A stretch of 47,960 nt of DNA, taken from Endobugula sp965225895 (GTDB lineage: Bacteria; Pseudomonadota; Gammaproteobacteria; Pseudomonadales; Cellvibrionaceae). Shown one piece after another: positions 33,967 through 42,863 of the stretch (its first letter is position 1; each line of letters begins with the position of its first letter). The notes beneath the pieces were generated by a model that was not told the DNA's origin, ran no database searches, and saw nothing but the letters and a program-made list of their open reading frames with translations. The position numbers and the translations under genes were made by a program. Location of the stretch: the NCBI GenBank assembly GCA_965225895.1, contig CBDDBR010000002.1, forward strand, positions 1 to 47,960. The letters run 5' to 3'.

Positions 33967-36900
33967 CTATTTTAAGAAAAGTCCAGTAATAAAAAACTGT
34001 GCTGTTCTATACACAAAGGTTCCAAGATTGGCAAGGCTGCGTTTTTTACCTGTAGCAAAATCTATATAATCTTTAAATTCTTCATAGTGATTATGTGCGC
34101 GACCAGCTTCAATAGCTTTAGTGCCGTGGTAACGATAGCCGCGTCTAACAGCCTCACCGTACCATTTACGATGGAGATTTTTAACACACCATCGTACTGC
34201 TTCGCGTTTAACGTCCGCAGAAAAGCCTCCGTTAGATACAGCATGTGTAGCAATAACACATATGCCGCCGCCGCCGCCTTGGGCACCACCTTTTTCATTA
34301 TCTTCATTAGTTCCACTAGTTACTACGCCACCGGAACTAGTAACAGCGTTGCCATTACTGTCTGTAACAGCGCTAGCATTAGGATTACCAGTTTGTGCTT
34401 GTGCGGCCGCATTAGCAGAATCTCTATTTTCAGATTTTTGGGCAGCGGCTTCGGCAGGTGCCATACCAGCAATTGATGGACCCCTAGTATAACCGGCTGA
34501 TTTAGTATCAGTGCCTGGGTTTCCAATGTCATCCACACCCGCAAAGCCGCTTACAGTTCCTGTGCCGGCTGTTGTGCTAGAAGGGACATCGGTACCAGCA
34601 ACTTGTGTGCCGCTTGAAGTGGGGGTTCCAGGTCTATTTCCAAAGTCATCAACCATTCCAGTTGAGCTATTAAAACCACTCGCAGTGCCGTAATTACCAA
34701 TCTGACTAATGCCTTGTGTTGCCGTAGGTGAAGTAGATATGCCTTGGCTATAATCTCCAAGTTGGCTAACGCCTTGTGTTGCCGTAGGTGAAGTAGATAT
34801 TCCGACTTCAGAACTTGAGACTGGGCTAAGTCCAGCCGCCTGCATTTGCCTATCAACAATTTCGCTAGCGGTGCTACGTTGTGCAGGTGTCATAGCTGCT
34901 GTATTTATAGTGCTCATCTGTGGCATTGGTTGAGAACTAACCGCACCAGTTACAGGGTCAATAACGGTCATAACTGTTCCCGTTGTATTAGCAATTCCCG
35001 GAACACTCTGTTTTCCTGCTGTTACTGATGGTGATACAGACACTAGCCCAGTTACTGGGTCTATTGTAGATGTTGGAGCAATTAGTCCTGCGGCTTTTTC
35101 ATAATCGAGTGTAGGTTCTGTATACGGACCTGTAAAAGAGTTTACAGCAACTTCGGGGGCAGCGAGTCCTTTTGCATTAACTTGTTCAGTTCCATACCTT
35201 GTGTCAGGAACCAAGTTACCCTGTGCGTCTTCCCTAAATACAGGGGATAATGGCTGACCAAGTGAAGTCTTAGTAGCAGTCATATTGCCTTGCATCATCA
35301 CTTCAGCCATGGATTGCCCAACGTAACCAATACCCAAGTCCTCGGCTAGGCTTTTAGCGTACGCATTTTGGTCAAATGTGCTGGTTCCAGGAGCCTTACC
35401 AAATCCAAAGTTTTCTGCAGCTACGGCGAGACCTGTTTGAAGTGGTGCAATATCAGTAGCCCTGACTCTACCGTAATCAATACCTGCTTGCAGGTCCATT
35501 AAGCTATCAATATAATCAACATTAGCTGAATTAGTTCTGTCTTCCTTCATTGCATTATATTTTTCTTTGGACATAGTAGCTTTTCGCCCCGTAATAGGGT
35601 CTGTTATTTCTACTTGGTCTAAATTCATAAGATTTGAAATCATGTTTACTGAACTCATTCCCGGAGTTGCTGAACTTGACGTGTAGCCTATTTCATAATT
35701 TTTACCACCTTGAATAAGACCATTTACGGATTCTCCTCCAAATACTGTACTAGCCCCACCGTATGCTTCGGCATCTCCCCCTGCGCCATCATAGATTTCT
35801 TTTTCTTTAACGGGAGTCTGAGTTTCATCTGTAGTATCATCAGGGGTGTCATCAGGGGTGTCATCTGCACCGTCATTGACATTTTTATAAGACCCGACGT
35901 TAGGAGCATACAAACTACTTGCCGTAGTAGTGGGTGTATAAGGCCCACCGAATGGCGGTATTCCGGGATTCACTACATCAAAAAAACGATTTTGTGCTAG
36001 GGGTTTTGTATTATTTTTTGTTGACGTGCCTAGTGATTTATTAGGTAATGTTACATACTGGGCGGAAGCAGCTTGCGGCACTTTAGGGTTCGCAGTGTAC
36101 AAACCCGGAGGTCTTATATATGTACCCTGTGTAGTAGGGTTTCCTAAAAACGTACCTTGATTAGCTTTAATAATACCACCGTCATCATCAACTTTGTCGG
36201 CTTTGTCAGCACCACCGCTAACGTATTCAATCTGTCCATTAGTTTCCATGTCCTGTAAACCCATAAGGGCTTCGCGTCGCATACCCTCGTATGTGCCAAG
36301 TCCATGAAAGCGAACAACGTTGGCAGGAACTACGAGTTCTCCCTCACTAAGCAAAACAAGTTGGTCGTCAGCTACTTCTTCTTTAGTGGCGCCTGGTGGG
36401 GGATTGCCCTCAGCGGCTTCCTCGTAATCAGCAGAAGGAGCACCTAAGCCAATCATTACAGACATTCCGCCATCATCGGTCATACCACCCTTTGCCATCA
36501 TAGGAATTTCTTCCGTAGGGGCAGCTAAGCCTGCGGAAGGCGGAGCCATTTGGGGAGCTGGTGCTGAAGGAGGGGTAGAACGTTTTTGCATTTTTTGAGC
36601 CACTTCTTTAATAGCCGCATCGCGCGGGTCCGATGAACCAGATGGGGAAGAGGTACCTTTAGGAGCGGCCAAACCTGCGGGTTGTGCTGCAGGATTAGCT
36701 GCTTTTGGTCCACCACCTTGAGGTGCAGATGTCGCTTCCTCCATTGGTAGCGGCATTTTGCCTTGTTGTGCCATCATTATTCCCCCTTCGGCTTTTTGTG
36801 GTACTGGTGTTGCTCCGTAACTTAACATAGGTGATAAGTCATCAATATTTTCTGGAGTATCTCCAGAGTACATAGCATTACTTATATCAATTGCTTTTTG

Positions 36901-37344
36901 TATAAATTCTTCTCTATTTGGGTAGGCTTTACGTAATGCCCTACCAAAAGCGTTATTATTTAAGTCAATTTCAGATTCAGCAGAACGATTAGCTTTTGAG
37001 CCTTCCCTTGCATCTATTAATGTAGAAGAAATTTTAGAACCTAACCCCGTACCCAAAAAGTTTTTAGCCCCAAGTACGCTATCTTCTTCACCTACTTCAG
37101 CTAATCCGCCCAAAAGTATATGACGTAGGGTGTCTTCAGTTCTGTCATCATCTTCAAAATTAAATTTATTTGCTGTGCCACGTGATATAGACAGTGCATC
37201 ATTTACAGCATCTGCAGTGCCCGTTAAATACATAGGTACCATTTCTAAGGAAGATATACCGGCGTCTTGGTAATCTTTAATTTCGCCCTTACCTCTGCGA
37301 ACTGCATCTTGGCGTGTTAATCTGTTACCAATCGTATCACTCAT
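33967..37344 (-). CDS. Very large virion-associated protein with conserved C-terminal domain
   Basis: 1125 residues from ATG 37344; a further upstream in-frame start would overlap the preceding gene by more. Low-complexity, Pro/Gly/Thr/Ala-rich over most of its length. Recognisable islands: LVLLSEGELVVPANVVRFHGLG near residue 340 and a C-terminal block after a poly-Gly (GGGGGICVIATHAVSNGGF, then REAVRWCVKNLHRKWYGEAVRRGY). The C-terminal block recurs at the end of large marine phage proteins in my memory. Ends with a hydrophobic helix (AQFFITGLFLK). Lies between portal and scaffold. Probably virion-internal, role unknown. The phrase TPTATQGxSQLG occurs twice near residue 880. Confidence 0.65.
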   Translation of the reverse strand: MSDTIGNRLTRQDAVRRGKGEIKDYQDAGISSLEMVPMYLTGTADAVNDALSISRGTANKFNFEDDDRTEDTLRHILLGGLAEVGEEDSVLGAKNFLGTGLGSKISSTLIDAREGSKANRSAESEIDLNNNAFGRALRKAYPNREEFIQKAIDISNAMYSGDTPENIDDLSPMLSYGATPVPQKAEGGIMMAQQGKMPLPMEEATSAPQGGGPKAANPAAQPAGLAAPKGTSSPSGSSDPRDAAIKEVAQKMQKRSTPPSAPAPQMAPPSAGLAAPTEEIPMMAKGGMTDDGGMSVMIGLGAPSADYEEAAEGNPPPGATKEEVADDQLVLLSEGELVVPANVVRFHGLGTYEGMRREALMGLQDMETNGQIEYVSGGADKADKVDDDGGIIKANQGTFLGNPTTQGTYIRPPGLYTANPKVPQAASAQYVTLPNKSLGTSTKNNTKPLAQNRFFDVVNPGIPPFGGPYTPTTTASSLYAPNVGSYKNVNDGADDTPDDTPDDTTDETQTPVKEKEIYDGAGGDAEAYGGASTVFGGESVNGLIQGGKNYEIGYTSSSATPGMSSVNMISNLMNLDQVEITDPITGRKATMSKEKYNAMKEDRTNSANVDYIDSLMDLQAGIDYGRVRATDIAPLQTGLAVAAENFGFGKAPGTSTFDQNAYAKSLAEDLGIGYVGQSMAEVMMQGNMTATKTSLGQPLSPVFREDAQGNLVPDTRYGTEQVNAKGLAAPEVAVNSFTGPYTEPTLDYEKAAGLIAPTSTIDPVTGLVSVSPSVTAGKQSVPGIANTTGTVMTVIDPVTGAVSSQPMPQMSTINTAAMTPAQRSTASEIVDRQMQAAGLSPVSSSEVGISTSPTATQGVSQLGDYSQGISTSPTATQGISQIGNYGTASGFNSSTGMVDDFGNRPGTPTSSGTQVAGTDVPSSTTAGTGTVSGFAGVDDIGNPGTDTKSAGYTRGPSIAGMAPAEAAAQKSENRDSANAAAQAQTGNPNASAVTDSNGNAVTSSGGVVTSGTNEDNEKGGAQGGGGGICVIATHAVSNGGFSADVKREAVRWCVKNLHRKWYGEAVRRGYRYHGTKAIEAGRAHNHYEEFKDYIDFATGKKRSLANLGTFVYRTAQFFITGLFLK

Positions 37345-37345
37345 T

Positions 37346-37564
37346 TTATGCTGCCGCCTTAGATATGACTTCATCACGCAGGGTACGAAGCCTACGTAGT
37401 TCTTTAATGGCGCCTTGTGCTTGGTACATGGCTTTCATGTCTTCACCTTGTTCCATATTACGGTGCATATCAGTAATACGAGATTCCATGTACAGTTCTA
37501 GTGCATCTAGATTTCGTTTAACGTTGACAAGGGGTAAAAGTTTCTTAGCTATTTCTGGGGTCAT
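37346..37564 (-). CDS. Small helical protein
   Basis: 72 residues, all helical, Arg/Lys/Met-rich: MTPEIAKKLLPLVNVKRNLDALELY, then AMYQAQGAIKELRRLRTL. Overlaps the portal stop (ATGA) and ends one base before the next ATG, so it is coupled on both sides. Possibly a portal- or packaging-linked factor; no family known to me. Confidence 0.6.
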   Translation of the reverse strand: MTPEIAKKLLPLVNVKRNLDALELYMESRITDMHRNMEQGEDMKAMYQAQGAIKELRRLRTLRDEVISKAAA

Positions 37565-39666
37565 TTAAGTCCACCCATAATGCTAGCCAACTGCGCACCC
37601 ATGTCTTGACCACCTTGTGGTTGTGGTGCTTGTTCTGGAGCGGCGCTAAAGCCCTGTTCACCCGGAACTGCACCTCCACCGATGCCGATGTTACCGCCGC
37701 CTCCCCCAGACATATCCATTGGGTTCACGCCTTGAGCTTGTTCTTCTGGGCCAGCCATACCACCTGCGGCTCTAATAATTTCCGCTTGACGGAATGCTTC
37801 GCGTTCATCATTGATTAGTTTTTCTGCATCCAAATCCATAGCTTGCGCCAGCTCGCGCAATACAACAGGGAATTTAACAAATGATGCTAGGTTAGGATTG
37901 CCGGCAATTTGAAGAAGTTGGAGCAAACGCTGGCTACGAACCTCATTCTTCATAAGGCTTTCTGTGCCGCGTGCTTTAATTTCTAAGTCGCCACGGACGG
38001 CTGGGTCGAAATCAAACTGCATATTAAATGCATAGAATGCTTCACCAAGTGGCTGTAGCAAATAGTCATCAATGTTTTTAACCACGCCTTTAATGCTAAT
38101 CTGAGCTGCACCCATAAGCATGGAAATACCTGCCGCAGTTCTGCCAGTTCCTTGTACGCCTGTTTGTCCGTGTGAGTATGAAGGAATGCCTGTGGCATCG
38201 TCAGCAAGCTGTCTAGCCTTATCAAACATCATCATATTTTCACTGGATACATTAGGATACTTAGTCCCAAACAAAGATTGACCCGGTGCCCCACCTTGGC
38301 GACGGAATACTTTGCCCGGATACAATTCTAGGTCTTGTCCCGGAACAAGGTTAGTTTCATCAATCTCAAAAATTAGATTGCCTGACAGAACGGCGTTGTC
38401 AACAGCCATACGCATAAAGCCATTCATTAATGCCTGTGTGTCAGTCATGTTTTCAGCTAGTCCAACACCAAAGAATGAATACGGATTTAACTCGTATGGT
38501 GCGGCAAAGTAGGGGATGCGCTTTGGAGTGAAGGGATTAATAACAAGACGTAGAACTTGATTATGGCAAACCCAACAATTTACCTGCAACGTATCTAAGT
38601 CGTCAAGTTCGCTAGGTATTTCAAGGCCGGCTTCTTCAGCTTGGTCTTTGTCAATATTTCCCCAATACTCAAATATCTCAAATCGGTCTACATTAGAGGT
38701 ATTACGGTAGTCCTCAAGGTCTGATTCCCACCATTTACGTACATAGTTAGTTCCCATGCTAACGGCAGAATCAATAGCATCATGGCGAAAGTAAGGACGT
38801 TTTTTAAGATTGCGTAATTCAGAAAAACTTAACCGATGACGTTGAATAACAAATTCACACTCATCCATGTTCTTTGCATCAGAATCAGGATACAAGTTCC
38901 ACAAAGAAACATTTTCTACTTTAGGTACTGTTTTAGTAATTGGGGAGTAATTACCCTCTTCATCCCAATTAGGATATTCCTTGTCATACGCAAATGGCCC
39001 CTTTAGAACACCTGTTCCAAATAAGGCCATTTCAAAGGCGGTGTGACGCAAATGCTTAGAAGCACTTGACTCTTCTAGCTGGTCGAGCATCTTCTTTTCC
39101 ATGCGCTTGGCTGCGGTTTCTGCAGGATTGTATGTCTGAGATGTTGCAGTCTTACCTGGCCCTGCGCGTAGCTTATCGCCCAGTTCTCCAAGTTCTTCCG
39201 AAAACACTCCTAATTGAATATCATCAAGCATCTGACTTGTGGCGCCAGGCGGCAAGTCAGCCCCATCTCCCGGAAAGCCATACTTGCTTTGCAATTCATC
39301 CATAGCATTCGTATCGTCTTTAGGGTCAAAGTGCACAGCTTCTTCAACACCTTCGGGAACTATGGTAGAGTCAACCCCTAAAGGAAACCTCTGTCCTGCA
39401 AATAGAACGTCAATAATTTGACCGTATGCTGCTAAAACTTTAGTTTTAGTAATTTTAATGAATACTTTGGATTTCTCAGTGGACGTGAATTGTGTTTCTG
39501 TGCCGTATAGGCCGCGATATTGGCGATAGGCATTTAACCAACGCTCTTCTTCTTCTTGGCGACTAGATTCTACACTTTCAAATTTATCTGAAATATAACT
39601 TGCAAGTGCTTCAGAACCAGAAACTGGTTCAAATACTAGTGCTTCAATGTGTTCTTCATCAGCCAT
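37561..39666 (-). CDS. Portal protein
   Basis: 701 residues. Typical podovirus portal pattern: an N-terminal helix rich in Glu/Arg with YRQYRGLYG, the stretch FIKITKTKVLAAYGQIIDVLF, the middle VWLYP-equivalent ENVSLWNLYPDSDAKNMDECEF, FIQRHRL-equivalent VIQRHRLS, ALMNGFMRMAVDNAVLSGNL, and GYSHGQTGVQGTGRTAAG. The C-terminus is Gly/Pro/Gln-rich and disordered. Forms the dodecameric DNA gate at one capsid vertex. Directly downstream of the terminase large subunit. Long for a portal but within the T7-like range plus extended tail. Confidence 0.85.
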   Translation of the reverse strand: MADEEHIEALVFEPVSGSEALASYISDKFESVESSRQEEEERWLNAYRQYRGLYGTETQFTSTEKSKVFIKITKTKVLAAYGQIIDVLFAGQRFPLGVDSTIVPEGVEEAVHFDPKDDTNAMDELQSKYGFPGDGADLPPGATSQMLDDIQLGVFSEELGELGDKLRAGPGKTATSQTYNPAETAAKRMEKKMLDQLEESSASKHLRHTAFEMALFGTGVLKGPFAYDKEYPNWDEEGNYSPITKTVPKVENVSLWNLYPDSDAKNMDECEFVIQRHRLSFSELRNLKKRPYFRHDAIDSAVSMGTNYVRKWWESDLEDYRNTSNVDRFEIFEYWGNIDKDQAEEAGLEIPSELDDLDTLQVNCWVCHNQVLRLVINPFTPKRIPYFAAPYELNPYSFFGVGLAENMTDTQALMNGFMRMAVDNAVLSGNLIFEIDETNLVPGQDLELYPGKVFRRQGGAPGQSLFGTKYPNVSSENMMMFDKARQLADDATGIPSYSHGQTGVQGTGRTAAGISMLMGAAQISIKGVVKNIDDYLLQPLGEAFYAFNMQFDFDPAVRGDLEIKARGTESLMKNEVRSQRLLQLLQIAGNPNLASFVKFPVVLRELAQAMDLDAEKLINDEREAFRQAEIIRAAGGMAGPEEQAQGVNPMDMSGGGGGNIGIGGGAVPGEQGFSAAPEQAPQPQGGQDMGAQLASIMGGLK

Positions 39667-39668
39667 AA

Positions 39669-41294
39669 TTAATATCCAAAGGTTGCATCAGCGGGCTGCC
39701 ATCGTTGATTTGGTGGTCCACCAGAAAAATCAAAGACAGAACGTGATTTGGGGCGCGTCATAATACCATATCGTAACGCATCATATAAGTGGTCTTCTAC
39801 TTTAGTGTTGACATCTTCTGGGTTAGTTTTATCCATTGGGAGCGTTGGCAATTGGGCAATTAAGTTAGTACAGTTACTCATTATCTCAATGCCGGCTCTG
39901 CCACTTTCATCGTCAACCTGCAGGCGTCTATGCAGTTCGTTCTTTCCTGCAACACGGCTGCCCCTGCTTCTGTCGGATGGGCGCCACCTACACCCTTCAA
40001 CAATCATTTGTTCCGCAAGGGATGGTCCTGTATCTCCGCGCTTATGCCAAAGTGATGAATCAAGTACACCGTAATGTATGGATTCCCCTGCTTCGGCATT
40101 TAGTACCATATGGGCTAGCTCTTTAGCGGGCACTTTACTTACATACAGCTCCCTGTAAACAATTAGTGTTTCGTTAGTAGGGTCTACAGTAAACCAAAGA
40201 ACGCCAGAAGCAGAAGCGTAGCCATAATCGCAAGCCCTGAACTTTCTCCATGAGTGCGGTATTTCAAATGGGTCAATAACGTGTACCCGCCTATCAAATT
40301 CCGAAAACGCCGCGCCTTCAGCAATATCCCATGAACCCTCTAATAACTGTTTACGTTGTACTTCTGGCAATGAGAGCAACATGGCTTCATAATCGCCTGC
40401 TTCGTATAAATATGGGTTATCCAACAATTTAGCTGGCACAAAACGCCTGTTAAAAAGAGGTTGACCCGCTTTAGAATGCTGACTTGGGTAGATAAGGGTT
40501 TCACCGGTGGTGATATCCGTCGCCCAAAAGGGTCTTCCAGGGGTGGACGGGTCGATGAACATCTTCTTAACCCAAGCATGTCCAGGTCCGCCAGGGTTCG
40601 TTGTCGCTCGCATGAAGACTGGTAGCGAAGGGTCTGCTGTTCTAAGACGCGAGCGTAAATAATCCCAAGCATAAGGTGTAGCGTACTGTGTTAGCTCATC
40701 TATGCCAATATACGTAAATGCCTGACCTTGGTAACGTAGGACATCTTTATCCTGTTCTAGGTAGGTCATCCATATTCTGGCACCGGAAGGAAAAACCCAT
40801 TGACTTTTCTTTTCCATCCATTTCGCACCCGGATAAGCATTCGGATACATTTCTTGACTTTTGTGTATTAACTCACGTAATTCATCATTTGTTCTACGTA
40901 GAATTAGTGCGTTAAAGTTTTTGTTGTTGCAATAGCGCAACGGGTCAATAATCAAAGCATAAGACTTGCCGCCTCCGGCTGCGCCACCATATAGGACTTC
41001 GCGCTCAGGTGCGGCAAGAAAATCCGTTTGAGGGCCGGGATTTGGCTCAAACAGGATTTTATCTTCGGGTTCTTCATTTGCGTGCTCAAATCCAGAAGTT
41101 CCCATAATCTGAATTTCGGGTTCTGGATTCTCAAGACGCTCAAGCTTCTTTATTTTCTTCTGCGCCATATTAAGTTGCATACGCGCAGACCGTTTTTGTT
41201 TCGCTAGGCGGGCTTGGTCTTTTTCCTCTTTAGTTTGAGGTGTTGACGTTGCCTTCGTTTTGGGCCTTGGCGGTACGGCGTTTTTGTTCAGCAT
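39669..41294 (-). CDS. terL: Terminase large subunit
   Basis: 541 residues. Packaging motor. ATPase: Walker A GGAAGGGKS (103-111), Walker B YIGIDE (195-200), coupling motif ATTNP (230-234). Nuclease: D356 in ACDYGYASASGVLW, D412 in GVLDSSLWHKRGD, and the C-terminal acidic site in DHLYDALRYGIM. The first about 60 residues are a charged, Lys/Gln-rich extension (KDQARLAKQKRSARMQ). It overlaps the upstream gene by 65 bp in another frame. The packaging strategy cannot be decided from this alone. Confidence 0.95.
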   Translation of the reverse strand: MLNKNAVPPRPKTKATSTPQTKEEKDQARLAKQKRSARMQLNMAQKKIKKLERLENPEPEIQIMGTSGFEHANEEPEDKILFEPNPGPQTDFLAAPEREVLYGGAAGGGKSYALIIDPLRYCNNKNFNALILRRTNDELRELIHKSQEMYPNAYPGAKWMEKKSQWVFPSGARIWMTYLEQDKDVLRYQGQAFTYIGIDELTQYATPYAWDYLRSRLRTADPSLPVFMRATTNPGGPGHAWVKKMFIDPSTPGRPFWATDITTGETLIYPSQHSKAGQPLFNRRFVPAKLLDNPYLYEAGDYEAMLLSLPEVQRKQLLEGSWDIAEGAAFSEFDRRVHVIDPFEIPHSWRKFRACDYGYASASGVLWFTVDPTNETLIVYRELYVSKVPAKELAHMVLNAEAGESIHYGVLDSSLWHKRGDTGPSLAEQMIVEGCRWRPSDRSRGSRVAGKNELHRRLQVDDESGRAGIEIMSNCTNLIAQLPTLPMDKTNPEDVNTKVEDHLYDALRYGIMTRPKSRSVFDFSGGPPNQRWQPADATFGY

Positions 41295-41568
41295 ACTTCC
41301 GTCTGTCTGATTTATCTGTCTTTACACGTTTCCACAGACCCATAGGGGTTATAGAGCGCCCTGTGTACTCTGTAAGCCATCTTGCTACTTCTGGGTAGGA
41401 TGATGCCTTCAAGTAGTCTAGACCCTGCTCCAGCGCCTCTAATTGCTCATTAATGGGCTCTAGGAGTTGTGGGTCATGCTTTGACCTTTGATACCCCCAA
41501 GGTACTCTGGGTCCGTTAGTTCTTTCGTAACGTTCAGTTGGGTTCAATTTCTGGGCTAGTGTCATCAT
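41230..41568 (-). CDS. Helical DNA-binding-like protein overlapping terL
   Basis: 112 residues from ATG 41568. Basic; PWGYQRSKHDPQLLEPI, LEALEQGLDYLK, then SYPEVARWLTEYTGRSITPMGLWKRV. The last stretch reads like a helix-turn-helix (S-x-x-E-V-A-x-W-L...GR-x-I-x-x-x-G-L-x-K-R) as found in resolvase/terminase small-subunit type proteins. It starts inside the small terminase gene and runs 65 bp into terL. It may supply a second DNA-recognition part of the packaging complex; inference. Confidence 0.55.
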   Translation of the reverse strand: MMTLAQKLNPTERYERTNGPRVPWGYQRSKHDPQLLEPINEQLEALEQGLDYLKASSYPEVARWLTEYTGRSITPMGLWKRVKTDKSDRRKYAEQKRRTAKAQNEGNVNTSN

Positions 41569-41926
41569 CTTTTGCTGGTAAAATAAATACCCCAATTGGT
41601 TTATCTGAAGAAACGTTTAATTTTTCTACTTTAGAAAGGCCAACTCTATCCAACACCTGTTGAGATGCGGCTAGTCTTTCTCTATTACCTACTGCTGATG
41701 GGTCATCAATAACTCCAATCATTGATAAAACGGCTTTAGGCGCGTTAGCTGCCATCTCTAATTCAGCACGTTCTATAATTTCGGTACGTAATGACTGTAT
41801 TATAGCATATGGATTAGTACTTGTCGAGTACCCAGCTAAACGCATGGCTTTAGCATAATTACCCTTAGCTTCACCAAATAGAGCATCTAGAAAGTTATTT
41901 TGTAGTTCTGTAAGTTGTTTAGGCAC
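41534..41926 (-). CDS. terS: Terminase small subunit
   Basis: 130 residues. N-terminal helix-turn-helix: LTELQNNFLDALFGEAKGNYAKAMRLAGYS with the 'A-x-x-AGYS' turn usual in phage small terminases. Then a Leu/Ala-rich helix, and an acidic tail ending in EIEPN. Lies just before terL with a short overlapping gene between. Recognises phage DNA for packaging and stimulates TerL. Confidence 0.8.
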   Translation of the reverse strand: MPKQLTELQNNFLDALFGEAKGNYAKAMRLAGYSTSTNPYAIIQSLRTEIIERAELEMAANAPKAVLSMIGVIDDPSAVGNRERLAASQQVLDRVGLSKVEKLNVSSDKPIGVFILPAKDDDTSPEIEPN

Positions 41927-42173
41927 GGGGATTCACCTTTTTTCCTGTCTTAGTTCGCGCAAAGGAGCGGTTTGCGCTACGGGGTTTAACAGCTAACTTT
42001 TTGTTGTTCAGGGGGTTGCCTGTAGTATGATGTACGTCTTTCCCATCACCCTTGGTAACTTTGCCCTTTTTAGCCATAATGGCTCTAGCTGCATTACGAG
42101 ATGCCCGCCGTTTCTTTTGCTTAGGCTTTGCATGATACTTATCATACTCAGCTCTATAGTTACGTTTGGTCAT
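41919..42173 (-). CDS. Small basic HNH-like protein
   Basis: 84 residues, very basic. Segment GDGKDVHHTTGNPLNNKKLA then VKPRSANRSFA resembles the His-His/Asn...Asn of HNH endonucleases (D-V-H-H-x-x-G-N-P-L-N-N...N-R-S). HNH proteins next to terminases often help packaging in other phages. The zinc-binding cysteines are absent, so activity is uncertain. Overlaps the terS start by 8 bp. Confidence 0.65.
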   Translation of the reverse strand: MTKRNYRAEYDKYHAKPKQKKRRASRNAARAIMAKKGKVTKGDGKDVHHTTGNPLNNKKLAVKPRSANRSFARTKTGKKVNPRA

Positions 42174-42191
42174 GCCTTGCCCTCTGTTAAA

Positions 42192-42671
42192 TTATTTAGG
42201 TAGAATAGCAATCGCTAAAAATAAAAGCCCCAAGGCTGCTCCAATTACCGCGCCAACTAAAGCAGTCGTCTTTACATTTTCCATCATTTCATCTTGTGCA
42301 CGTTGGGCCTCGCGTCTAGCTTGCGCAGCGGCTTCTTTTGCTTCTTGTATTCTTTTAGCTCTTTCAGCTACAATGCTTCGCCATGTATCAGGCCCGAAGC
42401 GTAAATTCACCATCATCGCAATTTCTTGCATTTTTTCTTGTGCTATTTTAGCATCAATCATTTCCTGTGCTACATTCTGAATACCAAACTGGTCTGTTAT
42501 TCCTGTGCCCGATTTTTTAGCACGTTGTTGCTGTACCTGCTTTTCACCCTCAAAAAGATTGTCTATGTACCCAGCTATATCCCCAATATCGTTAGCAGTA
42601 CCAATTGCAGATTTAATACCATCTACTGCGCTTTTTACAAGGGCTATACCTGCAAGTGTTTCTGCAATCAT
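42192..42671 (-). CDS. Coiled-coil protein with C-terminal membrane anchor
   Basis: 159 residues. Ala/Ile helix at the start (IALVKSAVDGIKSAI), then YIDNLFEGEKQVQQQRAKK, RFGPDTWRSIVAERAKRIQEAKE, a Glu/Ala/Arg-rich coiled coil, and one C-terminal TM segment (LVGAVIGAALGLLFLAIAIL). Such proteins recur in marine phages between lysis and packaging genes. May be an inner-membrane spanin-like or lysis accessory factor; no partner is obvious. Topology is seen, function is not. Confidence 0.65.
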   Translation of the reverse strand: MIAETLAGIALVKSAVDGIKSAIGTANDIGDIAGYIDNLFEGEKQVQQQRAKKSGTGITDQFGIQNVAQEMIDAKIAQEKMQEIAMMVNLRFGPDTWRSIVAERAKRIQEAKEAAAQARREAQRAQDEMMENVKTTALVGAVIGAALGLLFLAIAILPK

Positions 42672-42682
42672 TTTAAGGGTTC

Positions 42683-42862
42683 CTACTTGGGTTCAGGTCT
42701 ACATATTGCAGTAAGTTTTAGTTTCTTTCCATCTCCTACCGGTATGGGTTGTTGGCTAGATAGGCGTTCTGAAAAGTATAAACACCTATCTATGTCTTCA
42801 AACTTTTGTGTTTTATCTATTATGTTTGCGCCTAGGTACACGTACAGCACAAAGACAATCAT
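42683..42862 (-). CDS. Small membrane or exported protein (59 aa)
   Basis: 59 residues from ATG 42862, two bases after the stop of the oxygenase-like gene. Hydrophobic N-terminus (MIVFVLYVYLGANI) then CLYFSERLSSQQPIPVGDG and CRPEPK, with two Cys that could pair. A plausible periplasm-facing small protein. The pattern recurs in other marine phages in my memory. Could be a spanin-type or redox helper; uncertain. Confidence 0.6.
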   Translation of the reverse strand: MIVFVLYVYLGANIIDKTQKFEDIDRCLYFSERLSSQQPIPVGDGKKLKLTAICRPEPK

Positions 42863-42863
42863 G

